Below, in pieces: positions 1 through 12,800 of a stretch of DNA of 64,000 nt (position 1 is the first letter of the stretch; each line of letters begins with the position of its first letter). This stretch comes from Lingula anatina. Taxonomy: Eukaryota; Brachiopoda; Lingulata; Lingulida; Lingulidae. The stretch spans positions 124,422 to 188,421 of the forward strand of contig NW_019775862.1 of assembly GCF_001039355.2 (NCBI RefSeq). The letters run 5' to 3'. The position numbers and the translations under genes were made by a program. The notes below the pieces were generated by a model. It worked only from the letters and a program-made list of their open reading frames with translations. It was not told where the DNA came from and made no database searches.

Positions 1-284
1 TTAAACGAATTTTGTGCAATTCCACGTTTTAAATAGGATGGCACAAAGTTGAAGATGCTGAAACCATGAAAATAATGAACTCGACAAATATGATAAACAA
101 CTAATAAACCGAGCGCGTGTGTTTTGACTGCATGTCATCGCCTCTCTTACGTTCGGTCTTCATTGTTTTATTTTAATATTATATTTTTTTTTAATAAGAG
201 GACAAAGTCCGAAAAGTAGGAATATTTATTTATTTATGTTGCTTCTGCTTAAGGTGGCAGAATAAAGTCGAGTCCCGTGCATTG

Positions 285-560
285 GTGATATAGCGACGAT
301 ACCGGATGGCTCAAATGGTACTGAGTAGAGTGTTCACCTCCGGTGCAGTAGGTTGTGGGTTCAATCCCCAGCCGGGTGACACCAAAGACCATCATAAAAA
401 TGGTACCTACTGTCTCCTTGCTTAGCACTCAGCATATATTAGAGGTTGAAGTAGGGGACAATGCCAGTGTTGAATGACTGGTAACAGAGGGCAATGTAGA
501 AGATAAGCTTACGCTTAACATGTTTACCCTCTTTAAATAAGTAAAGTTTAAAAAAAATAA
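285..560 (+). mobile_element. tRNA-derived SINE
   Basis: An RNA polymerase III promoter-like head is visible: an A-box-like stretch at about 307-318 (TGGCTCAAATGG) and a B-box at about 357-369 (GGGTTCAATCCCC). A tRNA-unrelated body follows and the element ends in an A-rich tail near 545-570. The order tRNA head, body, A-rich tail is that of a SINE. No cloverleaf can be closed, so it is not a tRNA gene. Exact ends are uncertain. Confidence 0.75.
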
Positions 561-1315
561 TAAATAAAAAAGTAGCAATCATCGCTGCTGCGTCAGCGCG
601 GAATTCTTTCTAATTCCCTTATAATTAACGCAGCCATTAATTAGCGCTGAACTAGCTTGGGAATATTTTATACCAGGGCAATTAGTGTAAATAATCCTGC
701 ATCTGATAAACGCCTTAGGGTCACGCAGGACTGAATTTGAACAAATCCCGTCTTAATGAGAGAAAGGGCGAGATCACAATGGAAGTGTTAATCTACTAAT
801 CTGATTGCGTTCGACCAGCAGTTCCCGCGAAGTTGGTTCGAACTACCGAGCACGATAGTTTAATGTGAGCGCACCCGAACAGTCAGGAAACTTTATGACA
901 TATTTTTCCATGCTCTACATCAGTTCATAAGCAAACATGATTAATGTGACCAAAACATAGTTTTAAGAAGGAAACATGGAAAAACAATGACATCCTGTTA
1001 TTCTAATATACAACAAACTGTAAACTGCCAGCCCACGTCTCAACAGGAAAGATCAGTGAGGTTAGAAAAGACTTGCTGATGAAGTTACTATATTCTAATA
1101 GGAATCATAACTTCCGCTACTTTTTTATACAGTTTTTCCACAATTCTTTCCACTTCTTTCTCTTCTGCCACTTGCCAAAATAGTCCCCTAGCTGACGTTA
1201 ACCTATAGACCAAAGTAGAAGAAAAAGAAAGATGTCAAATTTTTTATAACTTCTACAGTAGAAGAAATTAATGCTTAAAATGAGCTGTAATTTGCATAAA
1301 GATTTATGTGCCATA

Positions 1316-1393
1316 GGCAAGACTGAACTCCAGGCAGATTTTAAATCCGCCTAGGCAAGACTGAACTCTAGGCAGTTCTTAAATCCGCCTAGG
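1316..1393. repeat. Two-copy tandem repeat, about 40-bp unit
   Basis: The block starting GGCAAGACTGAACTC and ending TAAATCCGCCTA occurs twice in a row with a few differences, and a third copy starts and breaks off. No coding meaning is seen. Confidence 0.85.
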
Positions 1394-1814
1394 AAAGATT
1401 GAAATACCAAGTCACAGACATTTAGGAATTATAAATGGATTAATTTTATCTCTTATAAAGTCATGTTAGTTTTAAAATCTATGTCTGAAAATATATGTTA
1501 TTAACTAAACTGCACATTGTTAAAACATTAACAAAGCATTTATCCATTGTAGTTATTTTGCCTCACACTGGTCTCTTTGGCTGGTCCCTTACGTACTTTG
1601 ACAAATATTTTAGTCCTTCTTCGTTTTTACTTGCTAAAACACAGTCATTAGTTGACACAATTATAAGTAGCTGCATTTAGGTCTAGTTAGATGTGTCTCG
1701 TTATCGCGATAAAGTTGTGTAATATTTTAACCTGGCCATATTTAAGAATGATTTAATTTTTTTACGTGTGTTAGATTTATTCCGTACATTTTATTTCTTT
1801 CGTCCTGAGCAGGA

Positions 1815-1817
1815 AGA

Positions 1818-1856
<39 letters not shown>

Positions 1857-1859
1857 ATA
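1815..1859. repeat. (TAAA)n microsatellite
   Basis: About eleven near-perfect ATAA/TAAA tetranucleotide units in a row. Confidence 0.95.
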
Positions 1860-2139
1860 GGTCAGGTTAGGTAAAAAAATGATAGGATACATTCATGGTG
1901 AGGGTTAATCAATTAATGAATAATGAGAATTAAGTTAATATAACTCTTTAATAAATATAATCAGTAATCCATGTTTTAAAACCGCGCCTCGTATGCGTCT
2001 CAGCACTGTTAAGATATGTAGATAAAAACACAGATAAATTAAAAAATAATATAAAAGTAAAATAAACTAAAAATGCATTAAAAGATTATTTTATTAATGA
2101 TACTCATTATAATTTATTAATTAATTTATTAATGATACT

Positions 2140-2440
2140 CGCACTATAAAATTGGGGCAGCAGTCTCAAACTCCACTGACCATATGTTTTAAGTATTTTT
2201 TTGTATTATTTCGTGTAAGTTGAAATTGACCACTGGATGAAAGAGTTCTCTAGGGAGTCAAAAGTTCTATCATATGGTTCGCTTTTAACGGGCGGTCGCC
2301 CTTTTTAAAAGTCAAGGGTAATATCTTACAGATTGGCCACCTAGACCCGGGTAGTCAATGAAGAACGTGGAAAACTGGTGCGATTTGGTCGAACTTCTGA
2401 GTTTTACGGAGGAGAAATTGGAATATATTTTTTTCCATTT
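2140..2440 (+). repeat. Interspersed repeat, family also at 50.5 kb
   Basis: Landmarks recur in the same order and orientation at about 50478-50755: an ATGACCATATG-like start, GAGTTCTAAAGGG-like, CTGTCGCCCTTT-like, AGTCAAGAGTAA-like, and a final ACTTCTGAGTTTTAC followed by GGAGA. The copies are clearly diverged. No inverted ends or coding frame seen; class unknown. Confidence 0.6.
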
Positions 2441-3967
2441 AACAGTTAGGTTTTTCAAACAAGAGTTGTTATTAATAAGAGGTTTCATCTCCCTCTGAAA
2501 CCACCGTCTTATAGTTGTGTTCTCAACTAAATATCTGGTAATTTACGCTAGTTGCCCATTTCACATAAAATGCAATTCACGTTACCTAGAGAAACTACCT
2601 GGGCAGAATATTTTCCTCAGCCAGATAAGAATTTTCCTAGTTTAGTTAAAATTAACAGTGCTCGTTTGATAACAGCACGCATAGCCGTTAACCAAAGTAT
2701 CATATGTGAGATAGATGCTTGTTATTAAAGAGCAGCTGTGTGACGAAATTAATACAATATTTATTATATTATAATACAGATATAATATTTATATCTGTGT
2801 AACTTATTTACTTATCTATCTTATGTAATTGTCATTAATCGTAATTATCAATGTCATCAAACTGGCCTTGAACAGCCATGTAAACAGCTATGTAAGGGTG
2901 GTTTTAAGTTTTTTTAAAACATATTCTTTTTGTGTAACATGTTTATAGTATGTTTATAGTAAATTTATAATCACACCAAGGTTTATCTCATTGCTTAGAT
3001 AGAATATTTTATGAGTAATTTTACTAGTACTTATGTTCATTATATAAAGATGGTAATGCACTAACTGTATTGTATCGTCATTTGTATATCATATTGTACA
3101 AGGTCATGACAATCTGTGTACCAGTACAGAAATAAATTGAATTGAATTGAAAGTTAATCTCATGCCAAAATTCGCGCTAGACACAGTAGAAAAAATGAAT
3201 TAGCCGGGCAAATATCATTTTGTGAATATCTTGAAAAATCAATCTGCAAACCTGCGGGTGGGAATGTCTTACTTTCTATCAAGTAGGGTATCATTACGAC
3301 TTTATATTGGACAGTGACCAAGTAATTCAGCTCAAGGATATTCGATCCAATTTTCTTAATGAGAGGTTTATCCGTGATTGTAACTGACGTACACTAAAGA
3401 GCTTATGGCAACATGCAATGGAAGAAACGGCATTATCCAAGCAAGCAGGATATGTTTCAGGAGATTTGTGTAAAAAAAAAAAAAAACATCTTGTGACACA
3501 GGCTACCCATAACAAGATTTCAAAACTACCATCAATTTATAAGCAAAGCATATACACAACACTGTAAGCAAGCATCATATTCTTTTCAAAATTTTTATTT
3601 TCTATAAAATTTCTAATAAGGTTCCACAGTCATTGAATGCTTCCATCACTGTCTCATCTAATTCACATTGCATTAAATCCAGCTAACTCCTGCAGAGTCC
3701 ATAGCTACCTTTTAGTTTTGACACTTGAAGCTACGGTATTTCTGCAACTACTGTCCATTTCACATTTTACAGCTCTGAGTCAATTGCCTGCTGATGCTGA
3801 AATGAATTTACTCAGCTCTGTCCCAAGCTGTGAATAGTCACCCCTTTCTGGGAATGACCGGCCTTCACAATGACCTAGATATACATCTATATGGGTCACT
3901 GACCTACAAAGATCTGTATATGGGTCACTGATCTAATTAAAACACTCCACTGTCTCTTGTAACTCCC

Positions 3968-6040
3968 TCACATTTCTCCACATTGAGAAATTTGAACTGG
4001 AATTTTAGGCTTGTTGTTTGGTCCCGTGGGGACATTCTCTATCTTTCTTAGTACAAGAAGTCCATCAATTATTCTACCTACAATGAAAGTGAGAAATATT
4101 TTTTATGCACAAAAAAATAGGAAACAAAAAATAACAAAAAAAAAGTTAAGCAAGACTAGGCTTGAAGAGTTATAAGACAAAGTAAATTAATATTTTTTAT
4201 GAACCACTTCTGCAGGTGGTGTTTTCTTCGAAGAAATCCTTCCTCGTAAAATTATGAGGGGTTATGTTTTTTATCAATCTAAACCAAAAACTGCTTCTAA
4301 GGAATGAAACAAAGTTCCTTTCAAATGTTCTTACAATTTGAGTAAAAGCCAAAGATTAATTGTGTCCTTAACAATGAATATGTCCCTTCTAAAGCAGCAT
4401 TTAGAAACAAACTGAAAGAAATAATCATGTCCTGAAATTTGCATGTTGATTAAGAAAAAAACCTACCAAATACAACATGTTTTCCATCCAAAAAGTCACA
4501 CTTGGTACAGGTGATAAAAAACTGACAGCCATTGGTGTCTGTGCCACTGTTTGCCTGAAGACAAAAAAAAAACTGTAATTCATTATTTTCACAAATATGG
4601 TTCACTTTTGATAATTAAATCTCACATAAGTTTTAGTCTCATCTTAAAAATGTCATTTCACCTAAACTGAGAATATTTTGTTTATACAGCACACAATGAA
4701 AGGCGTTCAATGAAAGAAATGTCCTGTCAAATTCAAAATTATTTTAATCAGTTTGTAAAGATCACAATAAGTAGACACATGTATTGAGAATATTTTCTTT
4801 ATACAGCAAACAAGAAATAGAAAGTCCTGTTACATTCAAAATTTTTCAAATCAGTTATTTTTTATATTCTCAATGAATAGACACATGTGAAGAGCACAGT
4901 CCTGTAGTGACCAAATAATAAACTATATACTGCAAAAGCTTAACTTAGTCCCCATACCTACACACACCATCTGTCATCAACCAACCTCGACGGGGACTCT
5001 CGCTGAGTGCAATCAGCTTAACTGAATGACACACCTCCTCTTATTTCCAATTTACTCCTAAAATCACCAGCTCTTCTATATTCTACTCAATGCAAGGAGG
5101 AGGCATGTCATTCAGTTAAAGGGATAATAACTCTTCGTTTTGGCTAAAAAATGAATTTTCCTGGAGTGAACAACAATTTTCCCATACTAACCAGTGGTTA
5201 ATGAATCCATTTCTACATTCAACGTTAGTCCCTGTTTTTTTTTTTTTTTTTTTTTTTTTTGTTGTTTTTTTTCCTAAAAAGTTTGGTTTTTTGTTAAAAT
5301 CTCTTAAGAGATTATAACAGAGTATAGCCATCAATGGAAGTCACGTGGTCTGAAGACAAGCTCAGATATCAGAATAATAGCTATAACTGCTGTTTTTGTG
5401 GTAAAACAGAATATATTATATTTGTATGAGTTGTTTATATTGTTTTTATTGTGAAATATAGATCTCATATGAAGAGTTATTATCCCTTTAAGCTGATTGC
5501 ACACAGTGAGTCCTGCAGGGTTGAGTTAATCTATGTAGACCAATGGTGTCTGTTGGAATGGGGCCTTAGGTTCTATTCAGAATAGACGATCCACTTACTG
5601 ATCCACTGACTAAATATGGCCAACCACAGTTCAAAAGTGATGCCGCTGATTCCTGATGGTCACCCCATCTCCACATGTGCCTTTAAATGGATTAAATCGC
5701 TGCTCCAAGGTTTCATTGCTAGACCCCTGCAGCGACGCCGTGTGTGGAACCAATGGCATTACTTTTGAACTGTGATGCCATATTAAGTCGGTAGATCAGT
5801 ACGTACTCAGATCATCCATTCTGAATAGTGCCTTAGAAAGTATGCAGCCTTAAGTGATGTTTAACCTACCATTGATAAATAACCTGCCCCTACATGTTTT
5901 AATTTGAAGTTTTCATCTGCAAATGAGCTGCCATAGATGCTACATACACCCGTTCCATCTCCCTGAAACAGATGTAATAATGTTCCATTAAATACTACAA
6001 TCTTTATAATAATAATAATAATACTGAATATGATTAGATT

Positions 6041-6086
<46 letters not shown>

Positions 6087-6776
6087 GTAGTTTTTGTTGT
6101 TATTATTATTAATCCCATGCTTTCAAAAGTGTCACCCCATATTTGAGCTGTGGCTCAGTTAGGCCCAGCTCAACTTGGTTGTGAACAGAACCTGAAAATT
6201 AAAAACCCACATGTACTGTGGGTATTTCCATACTAGTACTTACATTTACGAAGTCTCCTCCTTGCACCATGAAATCTTTGATTACTCTGAAAATATATTT
6301 AAAAAATTACATTATATTTTAAAAATTCTCCTTACAGATGCAGTGTGATAACTGAAAATACTTGAATATTAGTTGAGTAATCTACTTCTTTGGACTAAAC
6401 AGATGTATAATTTTAGCCCAATAAACATCTTGAGAAAAAACAATGATAACTTTGGCAAAATAATAATTACAAATAATAACCTCAAGCACTTTATTTTCTT
6501 TCATTAAATTTAAATTTAACTTAACTGTTAAGTAACAAGAGATATGTACCTGTGAAATGAGCAGCCTTTATATCCTATGGGGACTCCATCCCTTCTATAC
6601 TCTCCTGTACAGAGCTGCCTGAAGTGGTTTGGAGATTTTCTTATTTACATGTACCAAGTTATAACATACAGGTAATAGTACAATGCACATACATAATTCT
6701 ATTTTGTAACAATAAGAAGTCATCTGCAGCAACAGCTCATTATTAACTATAACATGTACATCACAGAAAAATAACC

Positions 6777-6838
<62 letters not shown>

Positions 6839-7308
6839 GTGAGAGAGAGAGAGAGAGAGATAGTGGGACTGAAATACCTCAACATGTTTCACAAATAAAT
6901 TGTCCAAGTTTAAGATGGTTACATTGAAACAAATGTGTATTGGGGTACCGGTATTTTATACCTGAAATTTTCAGCCGTCTTGGGGACAACATCAGCAAAC
7001 AGCTCAAATTTAACGCGTCCAATTTCCTGTAATAAACAAAAACTATTACTCTGACGGGTCATCATTACATCGGTGCATTCAAATATTCAAATTATTATTC
7101 TCGAACATAAACAATGCAGTCAATACTTTCAACTCGCGTTTTTTCGAGTGCCACTTTTAACGATCAAGTTGCCAAGCTTTTCTAAACTCATTGTTTATCT
7201 AGTTTGGGACGATTTTAATTTGACATTTCACATTCTCACCGTATTTCCGACAGTTATATCAAAGAAAACAACGGGGTTGTTAGGATTTGGTTTCTCCGAG
7301 ACCGACAT
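3968..7308 (-). CDS. PPIH: Peptidyl-prolyl cis-trans isomerase H (cyclophilin H), complete, 7 exons
   Basis: Small nuclear cyclophilin; in known species PPIH isomerises X-Pro bonds and binds PRPF4/PRPF3 in the U4/U6.U5 tri-snRNP. Exons in transcription order: 7308-7240, 7026-6962, 6618-6550, 6286-6244, 5962-5870, 4554-4467, 4077-3968. All junctions are GT-AG and the phases agree, giving 537 nt, 178 aa (human 177). The start at 7308 gives [20 protein letters not shown]. Family landmarks: [15 protein letters not shown] at 66-80, GDGTG from 83, [18 protein letters not shown] at 122-129, LDGKHVVFG at 135-143, and a terminal ISQCGEM. Catalytic equivalents of cyclophilin A R55, F60, Q111, F113 and H126 are R68, F73, Q124, F126 and H139. 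The position equivalent to W121 is F134. Introns carry several mobile elements. Head-to-head with the carrier gene, 2.5 kb away. Confidence 0.95.
5121..5490. mobile_element. Short inverted-repeat element (MITE-like) in PPIH intron 5
   Basis: The ends are mirror images: GGGATAATAACTCTTC near 5121-5136 and GAAGAGTTATTATCCC near 5473-5488. The interior has a long poly-T. A related copy of the left half lies inverted at about 55495-55684, which supports mobility. Confidence 0.7.
5573..5833. mobile_element. Palindromic MITE-like element, about 260 bp
   Basis: Long imperfect inverted repeats: the left arm begins CTATTCAGAATAG and runs through CAGTTCAAAAGTGATGCC; the right arm carries GGCATTACTTTTGAACTG and ends CATTCTGAATAG. 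No coding frame. It sits just downstream of exon 5 of PPIH, inside intron 5. Confidence 0.75.
6003..6088. repeat. (TAA)n microsatellite
   Basis: Two runs of ATA/TAA trinucleotides separated by about 25 bp, in PPIH intron 4. Confidence 0.95.
6777..6860. repeat. (GT)n(GA)n compound microsatellite
   Basis: A GT run passes directly into a GA run. It lies in PPIH intron 2. Any frame through it is low-complexity and not a gene. Confidence 0.95.
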
Positions 7309-7924
7309 GCTTGCGTTGACCTAGTTTTACGGACTGAAAATAAGTACATTCAGCAGCAACCATAGAGCGACAGCCTGATTAAAAAAAAGGGAATATTTCA
7401 GTGAAAATATTTGCTGCCGTCAAAAATTCAATTTTTGGAATTATATGTTCTTTTCATTTTTCTAGAAAACCAGATAAAAACACAACATAATTTCCAGGTG
7501 AGCATCCAATGCTATAGTTGAGCTAGTTAAACCAATCTGAAGTGAAATTGATTGCTTCCCTATAAGACTATGAAGTCAACCTAAAATAGGAAAGAAACTT
7601 TTTTTTTCAAAAGAAAAAAAATGTATTGGGGAAAATCCTCATCGTAAATAAATAAAAAAAAAAAAGAGACGGATGGTGAGTGCATTATCCATCAATTAAT
7701 ACATTATCAACCAATTTTAAAATAAATAGTTAACTGCATGGGCTCATACTGAACATACGGTTATTCTACATGTATATACATGTAATTATTCAAAATATCG
7801 ATATTTACAAACTTTTTTTCGGTTGAGTACACGTGTATATCAATAACAAATGCATTTATTCAAAATTTCCACATTACATTCGACAAGCTGAAGCGAAATT
7901 GAAAACATTTACAATGTACATGTA

Positions 7925-8960
7925 GGGTAGACCGGGGCTAAACGCCCCCCTTAAGCAAGAAACATCACAATTTTCCCTGCTGAAGGTATAGACCGTTCAA
8001 AGTGGGTGTTAACTATGAAGGGCTGACTAGACTACAAACTGATACTAACACTTTTGGAAACAAACAAAAGAAAAACCTTATAGGTAAAAAATAGGTAAAT
8101 TATAAAATCGGCCTTTTTGCCCCATGGCTGGGGCATTACGCCTCGCACCACGGGGCTAAACGCCCACCGTGGGCGTCTTGCCCCAAACTATAGGCGTTAT
8201 GCCCCGCCTTTGTACAAAGCAAAATAAAATCAAATTATATTTCTACGAGACAACTTAGTAAGCCTTTAAAAGCAACATATAATATTTTGGGGTACTGAGA
8301 TAATAAAAATACCCATCAAATTTATTCAGAATGAGCTGTAATTCTACTCTTTACGACAGGGCACTGTGATACTTCCAAAATTAAGTTCCTAGTACAGCCA
8401 CTTGCTTTGGCTTTTCCCCATATAAGTGTTATAACTGATGATATACAATAAAAAAACATGCATGAAAGAACACTTCCGCATCTTTTTAGAATTATTTTTT
8501 ATTTAAAAACGAAAGGGGGCAAAACGCCCAGTGATCGGGGCAAAACGCCCACTATAGGCGTTTTGCCCCATATCAGCATGGGCGTTTTGCCCCAAAGTGA
8601 GATTTTGTATATTTTTTCAAAATTCGGCGGGAAAAGTTTTATACAATCTGACTTCATCGAAACTTGTATGGAGGTCTGATACCATCCTATCTGTCACCAA
8701 CAAAGTTTTTTGAATTCGTGCATTTGGTAGGTGGTGTCACTGATGTTAAGGAAAAGGCTAAATAACAGTAAACAAGGCAAAAATGAACAAATTATCATAA
8801 AATGCTTATTTTTTAGTTTGTGGTCATCTCCGTCATGGAGGATAAGTCTGCTGGAAATCGGAAGTGGAAAAAACATCACGAGACGCGTATTTATACGTAA
8901 TACCTGAAAAAAAGCGGGTGGGCGTTTGACCCCGACTGGGCGTTTAGCCCCGGTCTACCC
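7925..8960. mobile_element. 1,036-bp non-autonomous DNA transposon with perfect 23-bp TIRs
   Basis: The left end (7925-7947, starting GGGTAGACCGGGGC) is the exact reverse complement of the right end (8938-8960, ending GCCCCGGTCTACCC). Each end is flanked by TA (7923-7924 and 8961-8962), consistent with a TA target-site duplication. The interior has about ten copies, in both orientations, of a GGGGCAAAACGCCC-type motif in three clusters (8113-8205, 8515-8595, 8915-8951). No transposase frame is present. It lies between the divergent PPIH and SLC25A33/36-like genes. Confidence 0.85.
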
Positions 8961-8962
8961 TA

Positions 8963-9839
8963 TATATAGCTGTCAAATTTTATGCAAACTAAATGTTTTC
9001 TCCTTCGCTATTTAAAAGAAATGTCATCACTATAGATCCGATGCTTACTGGAATAGGCGAGTGATTCCCGTTTTTATTATTATTATTATTTTTTTTTTTT
9101 TTTACCGATTCCTGGATAGGAAATGTTGCCCTATTCACCGCGGTGACCCCCTCCCCCATATCTGTAGGCCCTAGTATCTATCTTACTATTGTATCATATC
9201 TTTCTTAAACTCCATTGCCTTGTATGCTTTCGAGTTCAGTCTCTTTATTTTTCTGATGTGTATTAGTTAGCAAAATTTTTGTCATCACGGGGCAGGGAAA
9301 ATTTTTCTGTAATATGTGATTTTTTTCTGACGTACATATGTAATATATTTTGTAACATGTGAAAACAACATATGAACTTTTTCCGTAACTTTTCATTTCA
9401 TACAAATCATTTCTTTCACGAACATTAATAAACATTTGCACGGAGCCCCGTTTTATTTTATAAATGTAGGCTTGCTCTTCAAAAAATCGACGGAAAATTA
9501 CTGATATGTTATGTAGTACTTTTTGTTCCTGTCGACGGTTTCTCGGTCAGTAACTCCACGATTGGCTGACTGAAATTAGGTCAAGTTTCTGTACACGTGC
9601 TATAATCATGCCGTGGACATGAAACGAGGTCACGGGGTCAAATTTACAACAAGCCAATAAAACAGCGCGTTTTGAGAGGTGTAGGTTACATTGACCAATC
9701 AAAGGCTCGGTTTTATAGACACTCCCATTTCAACCATCACAATGCTCAATGACAACAACATCATGGTATTTATGTAGCCGTCTAGAAGAAGTTGGAAAAT
9801 TGGGGAAATTGTACAAGCCAGCGTGTTAGACTTAGCGAC
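8963..9839. other. Upstream region of the carrier gene
   Basis: AT-rich sequence with a TTATT/poly-T run near 9075-9105 and no recognisable reading frame. It must hold the 5' leader and promoter of the plus-strand carrier gene, but I cannot point to a TATA box or transcription start. Confidence 0.5.
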
Positions 9840-12800
9840 ATGTCTGCCGATTGGAAGACATGGGTTCATCTTATTGCAGGCGGGTGAGTAGACATGAAGT
9901 CCTGTTTCTTGCAGGGATAACGGGATCTTTCTGTCTAAAACGTGGTGTGCAATGCCCAAGTAATGACAATATAGTAATGCAATGTAGCTGGCCCTGATGT
10001 AACAGCAAGGAAATATTTCAAACCATACTCTGTCCCATAATGTTTGATTAACTATCACTTTAGTGGAAATGGTGACTTACAATAATTACTTGATTGTTCG
10101 TGCGTTTATTTAGAATTTCGTGAGGGGGGGGGGGTCCAAGTTATATAACAATTTCCTGTGGACCCATATCACTTGTATTTTGTTTATGACACTTTTAAGT
10201 TATTATTTTCATTGTTTTAATCACATAGATGCACACGTATATATGATTAAATGACCTGAAGTCTTGATATGTCAAGTATCACCCAAACACTGTCCTTATC
10301 AAGATAGTTTGATATTGTGATGTATTCGCAAAAATAGCCTAAACTTGTCCCTTGTGGCAACTCAAGATTACAATCAAGTGTTGCTGTTACAGTTTTATGA
10401 GGATAAGGTGGTGAAAGACAAGAGGCTATTTTTCTATTTGATCTGGACTTTTCTATTAAGTCAAGCTTGAGCCTTTTATGTATAAGTATTTGTCAAGGGC
10501 TAAGCTGTGAATTCATTTCTTTTATTTCTTGTTGGTGAAATAACTGCAAAGTATAGACGGGGAATTTACTGATGCACACTAAAGGGGGTTTTATTTTCAT
10601 AAGTACAGAAAGGTGTCATCTGTTGTCATACAAAAGGTCAGCAGAATTCCCTCAGGACAAAATTTTGATGATCTAAATATATTACCAAACCTTTCTTGAT
10701 TTTGTCACCTTGTACCTATTTACTTCAAGCATTTATTTATTTATTTTGGCTTAGGCCCTAGGTATGAATAAGCTTGTGGTATATTAATGTTACAAGTCCT
10801 GGTAATAACAACTAAAGAAGTTCATACAGGAAGTAAATATGATAATGGATTCATGTGAGTCATCATACAGTGGTGTGCTTTTAAAGGATGTGCATTTCTA
10901 AAGAGAATGATAAAGAGTAAGAAAATAAATTGTAGAAAGTAATGATGGGATTTCCCTATGGATAATTTGATCTCTCTCTCTCTCTTTCTCTCTCTCTATC
11001 TGCTTCGGAAACAATCTATGCCCATTAATTCATTATTTCATGGTCACCAGAAAGTATAGGCTATTAACTTATCTGCATGGCCAAAATATAGCACATGAGA
11101 AGGCCATAAAAATTCAGGAGTAACGGAGGTTTGATTGACTCATCTCACCTTGCTACCACGTGCTCGCTATGTGTGTACGGATCATCAGTGCGAATCCCAC
11201 ACATACATTTGGCATTCTTTCTATCTTGTTAATGTCAGTTAGGGCAACCCCTTAACCCTGATGGACTATTATTTTCGGAGCACCAGGATGTTGCCGACAG
11301 CTTAGGTGTCTGACTTGTTCATTAATTGGTTTTGATGCCAGCTACCTTATTGTTCATTAATTGTCATGAATATTAAGTAACAAAGTTTGGATTGGTGGGT
11401 TAACTTGAAAATAGGCCTGTGTGTGCGTGCTGCGGTGCACACACGTATGACCAGATGTCACACATTGTGTTGAATCTTCCTCAGAACCAGTCTAAGTTTA
11501 ATGATTAGACAATAAAATTATTATTCTGGGGAAGCGCTAACACTCACCAAATTAGCCAAATGCTAAAACTGACTTACTAGTAAGTTGGCTAAACAAAAAA
11601 AAAAAAAAAGATGGTTGATTTAACTTGCTTTATTCAAATTTAAACCATTTGGGGAAAAAAAAGAGATGAGAAAGCTATGATTTGGCTAAGAGAAAAAAAT
11701 TGCCACAATACCCCAGATTATTATGTTTACTAATTATAATTGTTTATCTGTTTGTTTTGCAGAGTTGGTGGAACCTGCGGTGCAATACTGACATGCCCTT
11801 TAGAGGTTTTAAAGACACGCCAGCAGTCTTCATGCTGCCATTTTTCACAAACGGTCAGCTATGTCCCTTCACCAATGTTCACCACACAACACAGGGCCAA
11901 ATACAGCACTTCTACCAGTATGGCCGTGATGGTGGATTCCTCCAGTAATGTACCCAATAGACCCCGATTGCAAATTTTAGCTTGTCTCAGGTATTGTTAA
12001 GAATATTTCGTAGAACTAGTATTATTATTGATGATAGAATTGATGAAATATTGATATTGATTTATTTTAAAAATTGACATGAAGATGAGGTGTTGTTTGA
12101 TGAAAGTGTTTTTACCAGGAAATTGGTAGAAAAGATAAACATGTACTTGTATATTCAGACTCGGGGATTATTTCTGAAATGGGTCTCTCTCTCTCTTAGA
12201 GAATTATGGCTAAATGATAGTAGATATCATGGGGGCTGCAGGGGGGGGGGGGGCACTTCAGCCTGAAACTAATATTTTATTGTCCTTTATGGACTTGTCC
12301 TGAAGTCCTGAGGTAATGTTTACATCGGTCAGAGATTTGGCACAGCGGGGGCATGTCCTTAAAACTGTGCACACATTGGGCATTGTTAAAATGGCTTGAA
12401 CAGGCTTCCTTTACTTGGCATGGTAATTGTATTGTTCAGATGGTAAAGGTGTTAGAGTAGCCAGTTGTGGACTTACGATAGACAAACCATGTGGTGATAC
12501 CCTTAAGAAGATTACAGATGTGTTGCCTCTCCGTTAAAATTCTTAGTTTAACTTCTGCTAAATCATAAACCTATCCAAAGACTTAGTTCAGTTTTTTCAA
12601 TGCCTTTGATCCCTTAGTTTATATTTTTTTCATCCACTGTTTGTGTATGGTAGGAAAAGTTTCAGAACTTCATTTTGCCAAAGATGCATGTTGGTTAGTG
12701 CACTTGACATAATTTAGTCAACTATGTTTACTTAAGACAATTCTGCTGGACTAAGGCTGTTGTGGACTTAAGGGATTAAGGTCACACACTTGATAAGAAG

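Larger units (their letters stand above)
561..3900. other. Intergenic stretch without a recognisable gene
   Basis: No reading frame here resembles a protein family; the open frames are short and AT-biased. The stretch holds a two-copy tandem repeat, a TAAA microsatellite, part of an interspersed repeat family also seen near 50.5 kb, and near 3123-3150 an AATTGAATTGAATTG tail of the kind that ends CR1-like LINE copies. A tentative minus-strand polyadenylation signal for PPIH (AATAAA on the minus strand) lies at about 3594-3599. Confidence 0.6.

Noticed and set aside
5861-6885. Open frames rich in Ile or in Ser/Leu/His
   Set aside because: They are readings through TAA and GT/GA microsatellites in PPIH introns.
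8458-8679. 73-codon frame inside the 1,036-bp element
   Set aside because: Its repeated GKTP/GVLP text is just the repeated GGGGCAAAACGCCC motif translated; not a transposase.
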